Assembly (NCBI GenBank): GCA_024710825.1
Contig: JANJUA010000002.1
Location: 1 to 6,657, forward strand
Length of the DNA stretch: 6,657 nt
Reading direction: 5' to 3'
Source: Solirubrobacteraceae bacterium
GTDB lineage: Bacteria > Actinomycetota > Thermoleophilia > Solirubrobacterales > Solirubrobacteraceae
The position numbers and the translations under genes are program-made. Below are positions 1 to 5,662 of this stretch, one piece after another (the first letter of the stretch is position 1; each line of letters starts with the position of its first letter). The notes beneath the pieces were generated by a model. That model searched no databases. It saw only the letters and a program-made list of their open reading frames with translations, and was not told where the DNA came from.

Positions 1-1
1 G

Positions 2-391
2 TTTCTGGGGCGCGAGTTCAGCAGCGAGCCCGACTACAGCGACGAGATCGCCCGCGAGATCGACGACGAGATCCGCCGCATCGTCGAGTCCGCTCACCAA
101 CGCGCCAAGGACATCCTCACCGAACACCGCCAGCAGCTCGACCGGACCGCGAGCGTGCTGATGCGACACGAGACCATGGACCGCGAGCAGCTCCTCGCGA
201 TCCTCGCTGGAGAGGAGCACCCGATGGACCAGCCGAGCAGGGAGCCCGAGGAAGTCGACGCCTCCCCACCCTCCCCCGCCGAGCCGCCGAGAGAGCGCTC
301 GTCCCGCGTGGACGAGCGCAGCGAGGCGTCGTTCCCGGCGAGCGACCCTCCGGCGGTGTGGACGTGGGACGTACCGCGCCCACCGAGATGA
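2..391 (+). CDS. ftsH: ATP-dependent zinc metalloprotease FtsH, C-terminal end (partial, 5' end outside window)
   Basis: The frame is open from base 2 to the TGA at 389-391 and gives about 129 residues with no start in the window. It opens with FLGREFSSEPDYSDEIAREI and continues through IDDEIRRIV, AKDIL, LDRTASVL and an ETMDREQLLAIL segment. This is the characteristic last part of the M41 peptidase domain of FtsH (FLGRE, ID.E+..I, A..IL, LL..E.L). FtsH is a membrane-anchored hexameric AAA+ protease that degrades misassembled membrane proteins and some regulators. Its ATPase domain and HEXXH zinc site would lie upstream, outside this window. After the folded domain comes a tail of about 60 residues rich in P, E, S and R and probably disordered. 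Near its end is ERSEASFPASDPPAVW, which resembles a short motif seen in small bacterial proteins. The ATG at 155 lies inside the conserved domain and is not the real start. Confidence 0.9.
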   Translation, partial: FLGREFSSEPDYSDEIAREIDDEIRRIVESAHQRAKDILTEHRQQLDRTASVLMRHETMDREQLLAILAGEEHPMDQPSREPEEVDASPPSPAEPPRERSSRVDERSEASFPASDPPAVWTWDVPRPPR

Positions 392-394
392 GTC

Positions 395-423
395 GCCCGC
401 CCGCTCGATCCGAGCGGGCGGGC
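395..423. terminator. Bidirectional hairpin between convergent ftsH and chemoreceptor genes
   Basis: Bases 395-407 and 411-423 form a perfect 13-bp G+C-rich inverted repeat with a 3-nt loop (atc). It lies 3 bases after the ftsH stop and 17 bases before the stop of the convergent chemoreceptor gene. There is no T-tract on either side, which is usual for intrinsic terminators in high-GC actinobacteria. The position argues for a terminator serving both strands. Function is inferred from position and structure. Confidence 0.75.
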
Positions 424-440
424 TCGCGCCTCGTCGCCCG

Positions 441-2165
441 CTAGGCGATGGTGAACCGGCCGACGAGCCGCTCGAGCTCGTCCGCCGTGCGCGCCAGCTC
501 CTGGGCCGACGCGGCGATCTGCTGAGTCGACGCGCTCGTCTGCTGCGTCGAGGCCGACACCTGCTCGGTCGAGGCCGACGACTCCTCGGCCACGGCGGCG
601 ACCTCGGTCGTCGACGTGGCGATCTCCCCGATGCGGGTGCCGACGTCGGCCACCGCGCGGGTGATCTGGGCGAACGCCTGGCGCGCCTGCTCGACGATCT
701 CGGCGCCCTGGTCGGAGCGGGTCGCGCCCTCCTCGACCACGTGCAGCGTCGTCGCCGTCTCGCCCTGGATCTGCTCGATCAGGCTCGAGATCGACCCCGC
801 GGCCCGCTGCGACTCCTCGGCCAGCTTGCGGACCTCCTCGGCGACGACCGCGAAGCCGCGGCCCTGCTCGCCCGCCCGCGCCGCCTCGATCGCCGCGTTG
901 AGCGCCAGCAGGTTCGTCTGCTCGGCGATGCCGGTGATCGTGGACACGATGCCGCCGATCTCCTCGGACTTCGCCGCCAGCGACGCCATCGCGGCGCTGA
1001 CCGCCGCCGACGACTCGCGCACGGCGGTCATCGCCTCGGTCGCCTGGTCGGCCGCGGCCGCGCCCTGATCGGCGCTCTCGCGCGCCTGGTCGGCCACCCG
1101 GTTGGTCTCCTCGGCGGCGACGCGCGTGTCGTCGACCATGCGCACCTGACGCTCGGCGCCCTGCGCCACGTCGCCGATCGCGCTCGCGATCTCCGTGACG
1201 GCGCGACCGGCCTCCTCCGACGTCGAGGCGACCTGCTGGGAGGCCGACGAAACGTGCCCAGCGGACGTGTTGACGTTGCCGATCATCTCGGCGAGCGCGG
1301 CCCGCGCCTGGTTGTAGGCCTCGACGGAGGCCATCGTGTTCGCGCCGACCTCGTTGACCTGCTTGGCGACGTCGCCGATCTCGTCGCCGGAGATCCGCTC
1401 GATGGGGCGCACCTCGGCGACGGCGTCGCGGCGCAGGTCGCCTTCGGCCATCGCGTTCATGGCGTCGCGCAGGCCGGTGCTGGCGTCGCGGACGGAGCCG
1501 AGGCGGTCGTTGACGTCATGGACGCCGCGGCGGATGCTGCGGGCGATGAGCAGCGAGAGCGTGAGGCCCGCGATAGCGGCGATGAGGATGAGGGCGATCG
1601 AGATGGCGCGACGCGACGTGTAGGTGTCGTGGATCTCCTGGTCCTGCTGCTCCGCGACCTCCAGCTTGTTGGCGCGCAGGGCGGTGAAGGCCTCCGAGAC
1701 CTCGCTGGCGCCCGCCACCCCCCTGGTCGTCTGCAACGCCATCGCATCCGCTTCGCGGCCGGCGGCCGACAGCTTCAGCACCTCGTCGCGTGTGGCGATG
1801 TTCGCCTGGCGCGCTTCGCCGAGGCGCTGCTCGAGCTGCTTGCCCTCGGCGCTGACCAGCGAGGCGCTGACCCGCGCGAGCGCCTCGTCGATGCTCTTGT
1901 CGTTGGCCGCGATCTGCTGCTCGAGCTCGGCCTGCTGAGGGCCCGGGGGCTCGGAGACGTGCCGCAGCACCAGCGCGCGGTTCTCGTTGATGAGGCTTCC
2001 GGAGATCGACAGGTCGGCCAGCGGCTTCACGGCCAGGTTGTCCACCGTGCGCGCCTTGTCGGCGACGCTGGCGAGGCTCATGATGCCGACCAGCCCCACG
2101 ATGAGCATCAGGGCGATGAGAGCAAGCGCTGACCCGAGCAGCTTGGTCTGGATGGAGAGTCGCAT
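441..2165 (-). CDS. Methyl-accepting chemotaxis protein (transmembrane chemoreceptor)
   Basis: This 574-residue chemoreceptor senses an unidentified ligand outside the cell and controls the CheA/CheW kinase complex. It has a short cytoplasmic start ([10 protein letters not shown]), TM1 at about 8-30, and a mostly helical extracytoplasmic region at about 31-186, fitting a four-helix-bundle sensor. TM2 is at about 187-208. A HAMP linker runs to about 285 (GDL at 242-244, DEIG at 261-264), longer than usual before GDL. The signalling coiled coil follows. Its hairpin tip at about 412-452 contains [20 protein letters not shown] and [18 protein letters not shown], the CheA/CheW contact region that identifies the family. 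Glu pairs at 317-318 and 527-528 are possible methylation sites. The C terminus has four 7-residue repeats (531-558) and no CheR-tethering pentapeptide. No che genes are adjacent, so this is an orphan receptor. The ATG at 2163-2165 starts just before TM1 as in relatives, but only a weak ribosome site precedes it. Confidence 0.95.
   Translation of the reverse strand: MRLSIQTKLLGSALALIALMLIVGLVGIMSLASVADKARTVDNLAVKPLADLSISGSLINENRALVLRHVSEPPGPQQAELEQQIAANDKSIDEALARVSASLVSAEGKQLEQRLGEARQANIATRDEVLKLSAAGREADAMALQTTRGVAGASEVSEAFTALRANKLEVAEQQDQEIHDTYTSRRAISIALILIAAIAGLTLSLLIARSIRRGVHDVNDRLGSVRDASTGLRDAMNAMAEGDLRRDAVAEVRPIERISGDEIGDVAKQVNEVGANTMASVEAYNQARAALAEMIGNVNTSAGHVSSASQQVASTSEEAGRAVTEIASAIGDVAQGAERQVRMVDDTRVAAEETNRVADQARESADQGAAAADQATEAMTAVRESSAAVSAAMASLAAKSEEIGGIVSTITGIAEQTNLLALNAAIEAARAGEQGRGFAVVAEEVRKLAEESQRAAGSISSLIEQIQGETATTLHVVEEGATRSDQGAEIVEQARQAFAQITRAVADVGTRIGEIATSTTEVAAVAEESSASTEQVSASTQQTSASTQQIAASAQELARTADELERLVGRFTIA
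492..575 (-). repeat. Four 21-bp in-frame repeats at the chemoreceptor C terminus
   Basis: Residues 531-558 read [21 protein letters not shown] and ASAQELA, four successive 7-residue units encoded by imperfect 21-bp repeats. They continue the coiled-coil heptad register of the C-terminal helix, where Ser/Thr/Gln-rich heptads are common in chemoreceptors. The repeat may have grown by slippage or may simply reflect heptad constraint. Confidence 0.6.
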
Positions 2166-2176
2166 AGTGGTCCACT

Positions 2177-2203
2177 AGCTCGGACGCGACAAATGCAACT
2201 TGA
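2177..2203 (-). promoter_or_regulatory. Possible FliA/WhiG-type (sigma-28-like) promoter of the chemoreceptor gene
   Basis: On the - strand, TCAAGTTG (2203-2196) matches the -35 consensus TAAAGTTT at 6 of 8 bases. After exactly 11 bases, TCCGAGCT (2184-2177) shares the CCGA core of the -10 consensus GCCGATAA. Motility sigma factors commonly drive chemoreceptor genes, so the placement makes sense. The implied transcript start lies only about 4-6 bases before the ATG, giving a nearly leaderless mRNA, which fits the weak Shine-Dalgarno. The -10 match is partial (4 of 8), so this is a suggestion only. Confidence 0.35.
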
Positions 2204-2245
2204 GATGTTTCTAAAGGAGCGGGATGCGCGTATCCCGGGCATCGC

Positions 2246-2276
2246 CCGCGCCGGAGCCTGTGCGGCTCCGGCGCGG
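2246..2276 (-). terminator. Terminator hairpin downstream of the SHOCT-domain gene
   Basis: Bases 2246-2258 and 2264-2276 form a perfect 13-bp G+C-rich stem with a 5-nt loop (tgtgc). On the - strand it begins 8 bases after the stop codon of the SHOCT gene and ends about 80 bases before the chemoreceptor start. It should separate the two co-directional genes into different transcripts. There is no T-tract immediately after it. A weaker 5-bp repeat (2221-2225 with 2232-2236) lies just beyond. Confidence 0.75.
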
Positions 2277-2284
2277 AACATCCC

Positions 2285-2680
2285 TCAGCGCGCGACGATC
2301 TTGGCCTTGAGCCGCTGGAACTCGGCCTCGTCGATCACGCCGCCGGCGCGCAGATCCTGCAGCTTGCTCAGCTCGTCGGCCGGGGACGCGGCGGCGGCGC
2401 GGATGTACTGGTCGGTGGCCTGCTGGAGCTCGCGCTGCTGCTCGATCGCCCGGTCGCGCATGCCGCCACCGCGGAAGATGAGGTAGATCAGCGCGCCGAG
2501 CCAGGGCAGGACGATCAGCACGAAGACCCACACGGCCTTCCACCAGCCCGAGAGATCACGATCGCGGAACAGGTCCATCACGATCGTGATGAACAGCCAG
2601 ACCCAGATCACCAGGAAGAAGAAGGCCAGCACGGTGAGCAGGCCATGGCCGAAGCTGTATTCGGCGAAGATCGACGGCAC
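2285..2680 (-). CDS. PLDc_N / SHOCT domain small membrane protein
   Basis: With a GTG start at 2678-2680 the product is 131 residues. The N terminus (SIFAEYSFGHG) leads into TM1 at about 12-35. DLFRDRDLSGWWKAVW then enters TM2 at about 48-69 (VLPWLGALIYLIF), the PLDc_N-type paired-helix module. A charged helical linker follows. The end (residues 101-130, ADELSKLQDLRAGGVIDEAE and onward) is a SHOCT domain, a short C-terminal oligomerisation-type motif. Proteins of this layout are widespread in actinobacteria and their biochemical role is unknown. I chose the GTG because AGGAG (2692-2688 on the - strand) sits 7 bases before it and because relatives start at this point. The frame stays open upstream to an ATG at 2782, but those extra 34 residues look non-coding and would put the ribosome site inside the gene. 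It is probably transcribed alone, since it has a terminator after it and a 138-base gap before it. Confidence 0.88.
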   Translation of the reverse strand: MPSIFAEYSFGHGLLTVLAFFFLVIWVWLFITIVMDLFRDRDLSGWWKAVWVFVLIVLPWLGALIYLIFRGGGMRDRAIEQQRELQQATDQYIRAAAASPADELSKLQDLRAGGVIDEAEFQRLKAKIVAR

Positions 2681-2687
2681 GAGGAGA

Positions 2688-2692
2688 CTCCT
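2688..2692 (-). promoter_or_regulatory. Shine-Dalgarno site fixing the GTG start of the SHOCT gene
   Basis: AGGAG on the - strand ends 7 bases before the GTG at 2680. This is the main reason for preferring that start over upstream in-frame ATG codons. The site also forms one half of an AGGAG-n-CTCCT inverted repeat (2682-2692). Confidence 0.75.
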
Positions 2693-2750
2693 GTCGGATA
2701 GATGCGGTGCGCCGCGAAGGCGACGCTCTGTCATCGCGACGCTATCCGAC
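2693..2750 (-). promoter_or_regulatory. Inverted repeat in the leader of the SHOCT gene
   Basis: GTCGGATAG at 2693-2701 is the exact reverse complement of CTATCCGAC at 2742-2750, giving 9-bp arms 40 bases apart. On the - strand the second arm directly abuts the Shine-Dalgarno. The first arm overlaps a possible -10 element TAGCGT (2745-2740), with a TTGGCG 19 bases further upstream. It could be a two-site operator or a long-range RNA stem. A 9-bp repeat at this spacing is expected about once by chance in a window this size, so only its position makes it notable. Confidence 0.35.
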
Positions 2751-2797
2751 CCGTCGGCGTGCCCGCCAATCGCGGTCCGCATCGGCGGGTGCCTCCG

Positions 2798-2814
2798 GGG
2801 CGGTCCCCCCGCCC
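2798..2814 (-). terminator. Possible terminator after the helicase gene
   Basis: GGGCGG (2798-2803) and CCGCCC (2809-2814) form a 6-bp stem with a 5-base loop, starting 4 bases after the helicase stop codon on the - strand. A second repeat (CCCGCC 2762-2767 with GGCGGG 2784-2789) lies further downstream. The stems are short and there is no T-tract, so termination here is plausible but weakly supported. Confidence 0.4.
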
Positions 2815-2818
2815 GACG

Positions 2819-5395
2819 TCACGGCGCGCCGTCGGCCGGAGCGAACGACGCGGTGAGGATCACCGGCTCGCCGGCGGCGTCGGAGGCGTCGAGGTCGACC
2901 GTCGCGACGATCGCGAAGTCGTGGTGGCCCTCGGGGTCGTCGATCGCCTGGCGGACGGTCCAGGTGCGCGCGCCGGCGACCGGGGCGCCGCGATCGATCG
3001 TCAGCAGCCGCGGCGCACGCGCCTGTGGTCCGTTGCCCATGCTCTCGTACTCGTCCCAGTAGGCGCCGAGCGCGTCCTCCCAGGCGGCCTCGGTCATGGC
3101 GGGCCGCCCCGGCGGGTCGGTGAGCGCCGCCGACGACGCGTCGAGCCGCGCGAGCTCGTCGTAGCGGTCCCGGGACGCGAGCTGCACCTTCTGGAACATC
3201 GCGTTGCGGACCATCACGACGAACGTGCGGTCGTTGCCGGTGACCGGCCGCGGCGGAGTCGGGGCCTCGCCGGCCGCCGCGGCCGCCGTCGCTCGAGCGA
3301 CGGACTCCGGATCGGTCAGCGCCTCCCACTCGTCGAGGAGGCTGGAGTCGGTCTGGCGAACGGTCTCCCCCAGCCAGTCGACGATCGCGTCGAGCTCGTC
3401 GGACCTGTAGCGCTCCGGCACCGTCTGTCGCAGCGCCCGGTAGGCGTCGCTCAGGTAGCGCAGCACGAGGCCCTCCGAGCGCGCCAGCCCGTAGTACGCG
3501 ACGAGCTCGGTGAAGCTGCGCCCCTGCTCGTACATCTCGCGCACGACCGACTTCGGCGAGAGGTCGGACTCGCGCACCCAGGGGTGGGTCTCCCGGTAGG
3601 TGTGGAACAGGTCGCTCAGCGGCTCGCCCAGGGGCTGCGGGTAGGTGACCTCCTCGAGGAGCTCCATGCGCTCGTCGTAGTCGATCCCCTCGGCCTTCAT
3701 CTCGGCGACGGCCTCGCCCCGCGCCCTGCTCGCCTGGGCCCTGAGCACGGCAAACGGGTCGTCGAGGATCGCCTCGACCACCGAGACGACGTCGAGCGTG
3801 TGGTCCTCGGACTCCGGATCGAGCAGCTCCAGCGCGGCGAGCGCGAACGACGCCAGCGGCTGGTTGAGCGCGAAGTTCTCCTGGAGGTCGATCGCCAGCC
3901 GCAGCGTGCGTCCGTGGAGGTCGGGCTCGGGCAGCCACTCCAGGACCCCGGCGGCGATCAGCTCGTCGCCGAGCGCCACGGCCTGCTGCATGAGCTTCGC
4001 GCGACCCCGGTCGTCCTCGTGGTTGTCCTCCATCAGCGCGCGCATGGTCGCGACGGCGTCGCGCGGCTGGTTGACGACGTTGAGGATCATCGCGTGGTCG
4101 ACGCGCATGCGCGACACCAGAGCCTCCGGCTGGGCGTCGCGCAGGCGCGCGAACGTCTCCTCGGTCCAGCTCACCTCGCCCTCCGCCGGCTTGCGGACCT
4201 GGACCTTGCGGCGCTTCTTGGGATCGTCGCCCGCCTTGGCGAGCGCGCGAGCGCGTTCGATCGCGTGCTCGGGCGCCTGCACGACGACATGGCCGGAGGC
4301 GTCGAACCCGGCGCGCCCGGCGCGCCCGGCGATCTGGTGGAACTCGCGGGCCTTGAGCAGCCGCTGCCGCGTGCCGTCGAACTTGGCGAGGCCGCTGAAG
4401 AGCACAGTGCGGATCGGCAGGTTGATGCCCACGCCCAGGGTGTCGGTGCCGCAGATGACCTTCAGCAGCCCCCTCTGGGCGAGCTGCTCGACCAGTCGGC
4501 GGTAGCGCGGCAGCATGCCGGCGTGATGCACGCCGATCCCGCTGCGCACCAGCTTGGACAGCGGGCGACCGAAGCCGGCCGTGAACCGGAAGGCGCCGAT
4601 CTGGTCGGCGATCGCGTCGCGCTCCTCCCTCGTGCAGAGCTTCGCCGACAGCAGCGACTGCGCGCGCTCCATCGCCGCGGCCTGGGTGAAGTGCACGACG
4701 TAGATCGGCGCCTGGTCCGCCGCGACCAGCTCCTCGAGCTTCTCGTGCAGCGGATCGACCGACCAGGCGTAGGTGAGCGGCACGGGCCGCTGGGCGTCGT
4801 CGACGAGCGCCGTCTCGCGCCCGGTGCGCCGGGCCAGGTCGTCGACGATCCTGCCGACGTCGCCGAGCGTGGCGGACATCAGCAGGAACTGCGCGTTGGC
4901 GAGGCAGAGCAACGGCACCTGCCAGGCCCAGCCGCGCTGCCCGTCGGCGTAGAAGTGGAACTCGTCCATGACGACCTGCCCGACGTCGGCGTCGGCGCCC
5001 TCGCGCAGGGCGATGTTCGCCAGCACCTCCGCGGTGCAGCAGACGATCGGCGCCTCGGGGTTGACCGACGCGTCCCCGGTGAGCATCCCGACGTTCTCGG
5101 CGCCGAAGAACGCGCAGAGGGCGAAGAACTTCTCCGACACCAGCGCCTTGATCGGCGCGGTGTAGAACGTCCTGCGACCCTCCGCGAGGGCGGCGAAGTG
5201 CGCCGCGACGGCGACCATGGACTTCCCGGAGCCGGTCGGCGTCGAGAGGACCACGTTGCTCCCGGCCAGCAGCTCGATCGCCGCCTCCTCCTGATGCGGG
5301 TAGAGCCGCAGCCCCCGCTCCGCCGTCCAGTCCGTGAACGCGTCGAAGAGCGAGTCGGCGCTGGGCTCGGTGGGAAGCGCGTCGACCAGGCTCAT
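2819..5395 (-). CDS. DEAD/DEAH-box superfamily 2 helicase, Ski2-like, with DUF3516 C-terminal region
   Basis: This 858-residue protein is a superfamily 2 ATP-dependent RNA or DNA helicase. RecA-like domain 1 carries LYPHQEEA (31-38), motif I TPTGSGKS (52-59), motif Ia APIKALVSEKF (80-90), TGD (106-108), TAEVLANIALR (121-131), motif II DEFH (144-147) and motif III SATL (174-177). Domain 2 carries VVHFTQA (233-239), GVHHAGMLP (288-296), motif V GTDTLGVGINLPIRTV (316-331) and motif VI QIAGRAGRAG (354-363). The GVHHAG and GVGINLP blocks are typical of Ski2/Mtr4/Hel308-like enzymes. From about 400 to the end is the DUF3516 region, with recognisable blocks at 506-527 (FALNQPLASFALAALELLDP) and 612-655 (SPKSVVREMY, EGLVLRYL). 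An Ala-rich low-complexity linker lies near 700-712. Length matches actinobacterial members; the substrate is not established. The ATG at 5393-5395 fits relatives and has only a weak GGGA upstream. All helicase motifs are intact. Confidence 0.95.
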   Translation of the reverse strand: MSLVDALPTEPSADSLFDAFTDWTAERGLRLYPHQEEAAIELLAGSNVVLSTPTGSGKSMVAVAAHFAALAEGRRTFYTAPIKALVSEKFFALCAFFGAENVGMLTGDASVNPEAPIVCCTAEVLANIALREGADADVGQVVMDEFHFYADGQRGWAWQVPLLCLANAQFLLMSATLGDVGRIVDDLARRTGRETALVDDAQRPVPLTYAWSVDPLHEKLEELVAADQAPIYVVHFTQAAAMERAQSLLSAKLCTREERDAIADQIGAFRFTAGFGRPLSKLVRSGIGVHHAGMLPRYRRLVEQLAQRGLLKVICGTDTLGVGINLPIRTVLFSGLAKFDGTRQRLLKAREFHQIAGRAGRAGFDASGHVVVQAPEHAIERARALAKAGDDPKKRRKVQVRKPAEGEVSWTEETFARLRDAQPEALVSRMRVDHAMILNVVNQPRDAVATMRALMEDNHEDDRGRAKLMQQAVALGDELIAAGVLEWLPEPDLHGRTLRLAIDLQENFALNQPLASFALAALELLDPESEDHTLDVVSVVEAILDDPFAVLRAQASRARGEAVAEMKAEGIDYDERMELLEEVTYPQPLGEPLSDLFHTYRETHPWVRESDLSPKSVVREMYEQGRSFTELVAYYGLARSEGLVLRYLSDAYRALRQTVPERYRSDELDAIVDWLGETVRQTDSSLLDEWEALTDPESVARATAAAAAGEAPTPPRPVTGNDRTFVVMVRNAMFQKVQLASRDRYDELARLDASSAALTDPPGRPAMTEAAWEDALGAYWDEYESMGNGPQARAPRLLTIDRGAPVAGARTWTVRQAIDDPEGHHDFAIVATVDLDASDAAGEPVILTASFAPADGAP

Positions 5396-5396
5396 A

Positions 5397-5432
5397 CGTC
5401 CCGCGGCACGGTAGCGCCGTCGCCGCGGGACG
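5397..5432 (-). promoter_or_regulatory. Strong hairpin between the DUF6131-like gene and the helicase start codon
   Basis: CGTCCCGCGGC (5397-5407) and GCCGCGGGACG (5422-5432) are perfect 11-bp complements. The spacer can extend the stem by 4 pairs (5408-5411 with 5417-5420), leaving one bulged base and a 5-nt loop. On the - strand it lies 10 bases after the upstream gene's stop and 1 base before the helicase ATG. It may terminate the DUF6131-like gene, hide the helicase ribosome site, or both. TACCGT (5413-5408 on the - strand) in its centre could also be a -10 element for a nearly leaderless helicase mRNA. Confidence 0.6.
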
Positions 5433-5442
5433 CGATGCGCGA

Positions 5443-5598
5443 TCAGTAGTAGTGGCTTCTACCGCCGACCGCTCGGCCCATCGATCCCAGCAGCCACAGC
5501 ACGGCGCCGACGACGGCCAGCACGAGGCCGATGATCCACAGGACGTAGATGTCCAGCAGAAGTCCGAGGATGAGCAGGATGAGACCGAGGACGATCAA
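5443..5598 (-). CDS. DUF6131-like membrane miniprotein (51 aa), TTG start
   Basis: The 51-residue product starts MIVLGLILLILG, continues IYVLWIIGLVLAVVGAVLWL and ends GSMGRAVGGRSHYY. It has two closely spaced hydrophobic helices (about 2-15 and 18-37) and a short basic, aromatic tail. This layout and the GRAVGGR..HY ending match actinobacterial miniproteins of about 50 residues that I recall as DUF6131; their function is unknown. The start is a TTG at 5598-5596, preceded by a perfect AAGGAG six bases upstream; no ATG or GTG lies in the part of the frame that I checked upstream. The gene is too short and its start too rare for simple gene callers. A different frame overlapping it (5459-5653) has no such features. 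It lies 64 bases after the DUF1206 gene on the same strand, and a strong hairpin follows its stop. Confidence 0.85.
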   Translation of the reverse strand: MIVLGLILLILGLLLDIYVLWIIGLVLAVVGAVLWLLGSMGRAVGGRSHYY

Positions 5599-5610
5599 GG
5601 AGCGCTCCTT
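5597..5610 (-). promoter_or_regulatory. 14-bp perfect palindrome holding the ribosome site and TTG start of the miniprotein gene
   Basis: AAGGAGCGCTCCTT is its own reverse complement. Its first six bases on the - strand are the Shine-Dalgarno and its last two are the TT of the start codon. As RNA it can fold into a 5-bp stem with a GCGC loop that pairs the Shine-Dalgarno with the start. As DNA it could be an operator for a dimeric protein. Confidence 0.6.
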
Positions 5611-5662
5611 TGTTTGCTTGCCCGGGCTTAGTTCCCGCTTTGCGCCGTTTCATCCCGGCAGA

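Noticed and set aside
741..2132. A 463-codon open frame on the + strand opposite the chemoreceptor gene
   Set aside because: Its composition is Arg/Asp/Gly/Leu-rich and low in complexity, with no domain. The complementary strand encodes an intact chemoreceptor, so this is a mirror of its GC-biased codons.
2681..2782. Upstream extension of the SHOCT protein to an ATG at 2782
   Set aside because: The extra 34 residues are not hydrophobic or family-like. The AGGAG just before the GTG at 2680 and the usual start of relatives favour the shorter protein.
3262..3300. Alanine-rich GC run (gccgccgcggccgccg) inside the helicase gene
   Set aside because: It encodes a short Ala-rich linker near residues 700-712. 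It is low-complexity coding sequence with no sign of a frameshift or insertion.
2742..3938. A 398-codon open frame on the - strand, offset from the helicase frame
   Set aside because: It is an Arg/Ala/Gly-rich out-of-frame product within the helicase gene and its downstream gap. No motif is present, and no frameshift is needed because the 858-residue helicase is complete.
4308..4331. Tandem 9-bp repeat (cggcgcgcc units)
   Set aside because: It encodes AGRAGRAG of helicase motif VI, which is conserved in the family, so the repeat follows from the protein sequence.
2702..5449. A 915-codon open frame on the + strand opposite the helicase gene
   Set aside because: Its translation is dominated by Arg, Gly, Leu, Val and His with no recognisable domain or helices. 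The - strand frame carries every helicase motif. Long antisense open frames are expected where third positions are almost all G or C.
5459..5653. A 64-codon open frame on the - strand overlapping the miniprotein gene
   Set aside because: Its product (MKRRKAGTKPGQANKG...) is basic and Pro-rich with no family resemblance. The overlapping frame from the TTG at 5598 gives a coherent two-helix membrane protein with a perfect ribosome site.
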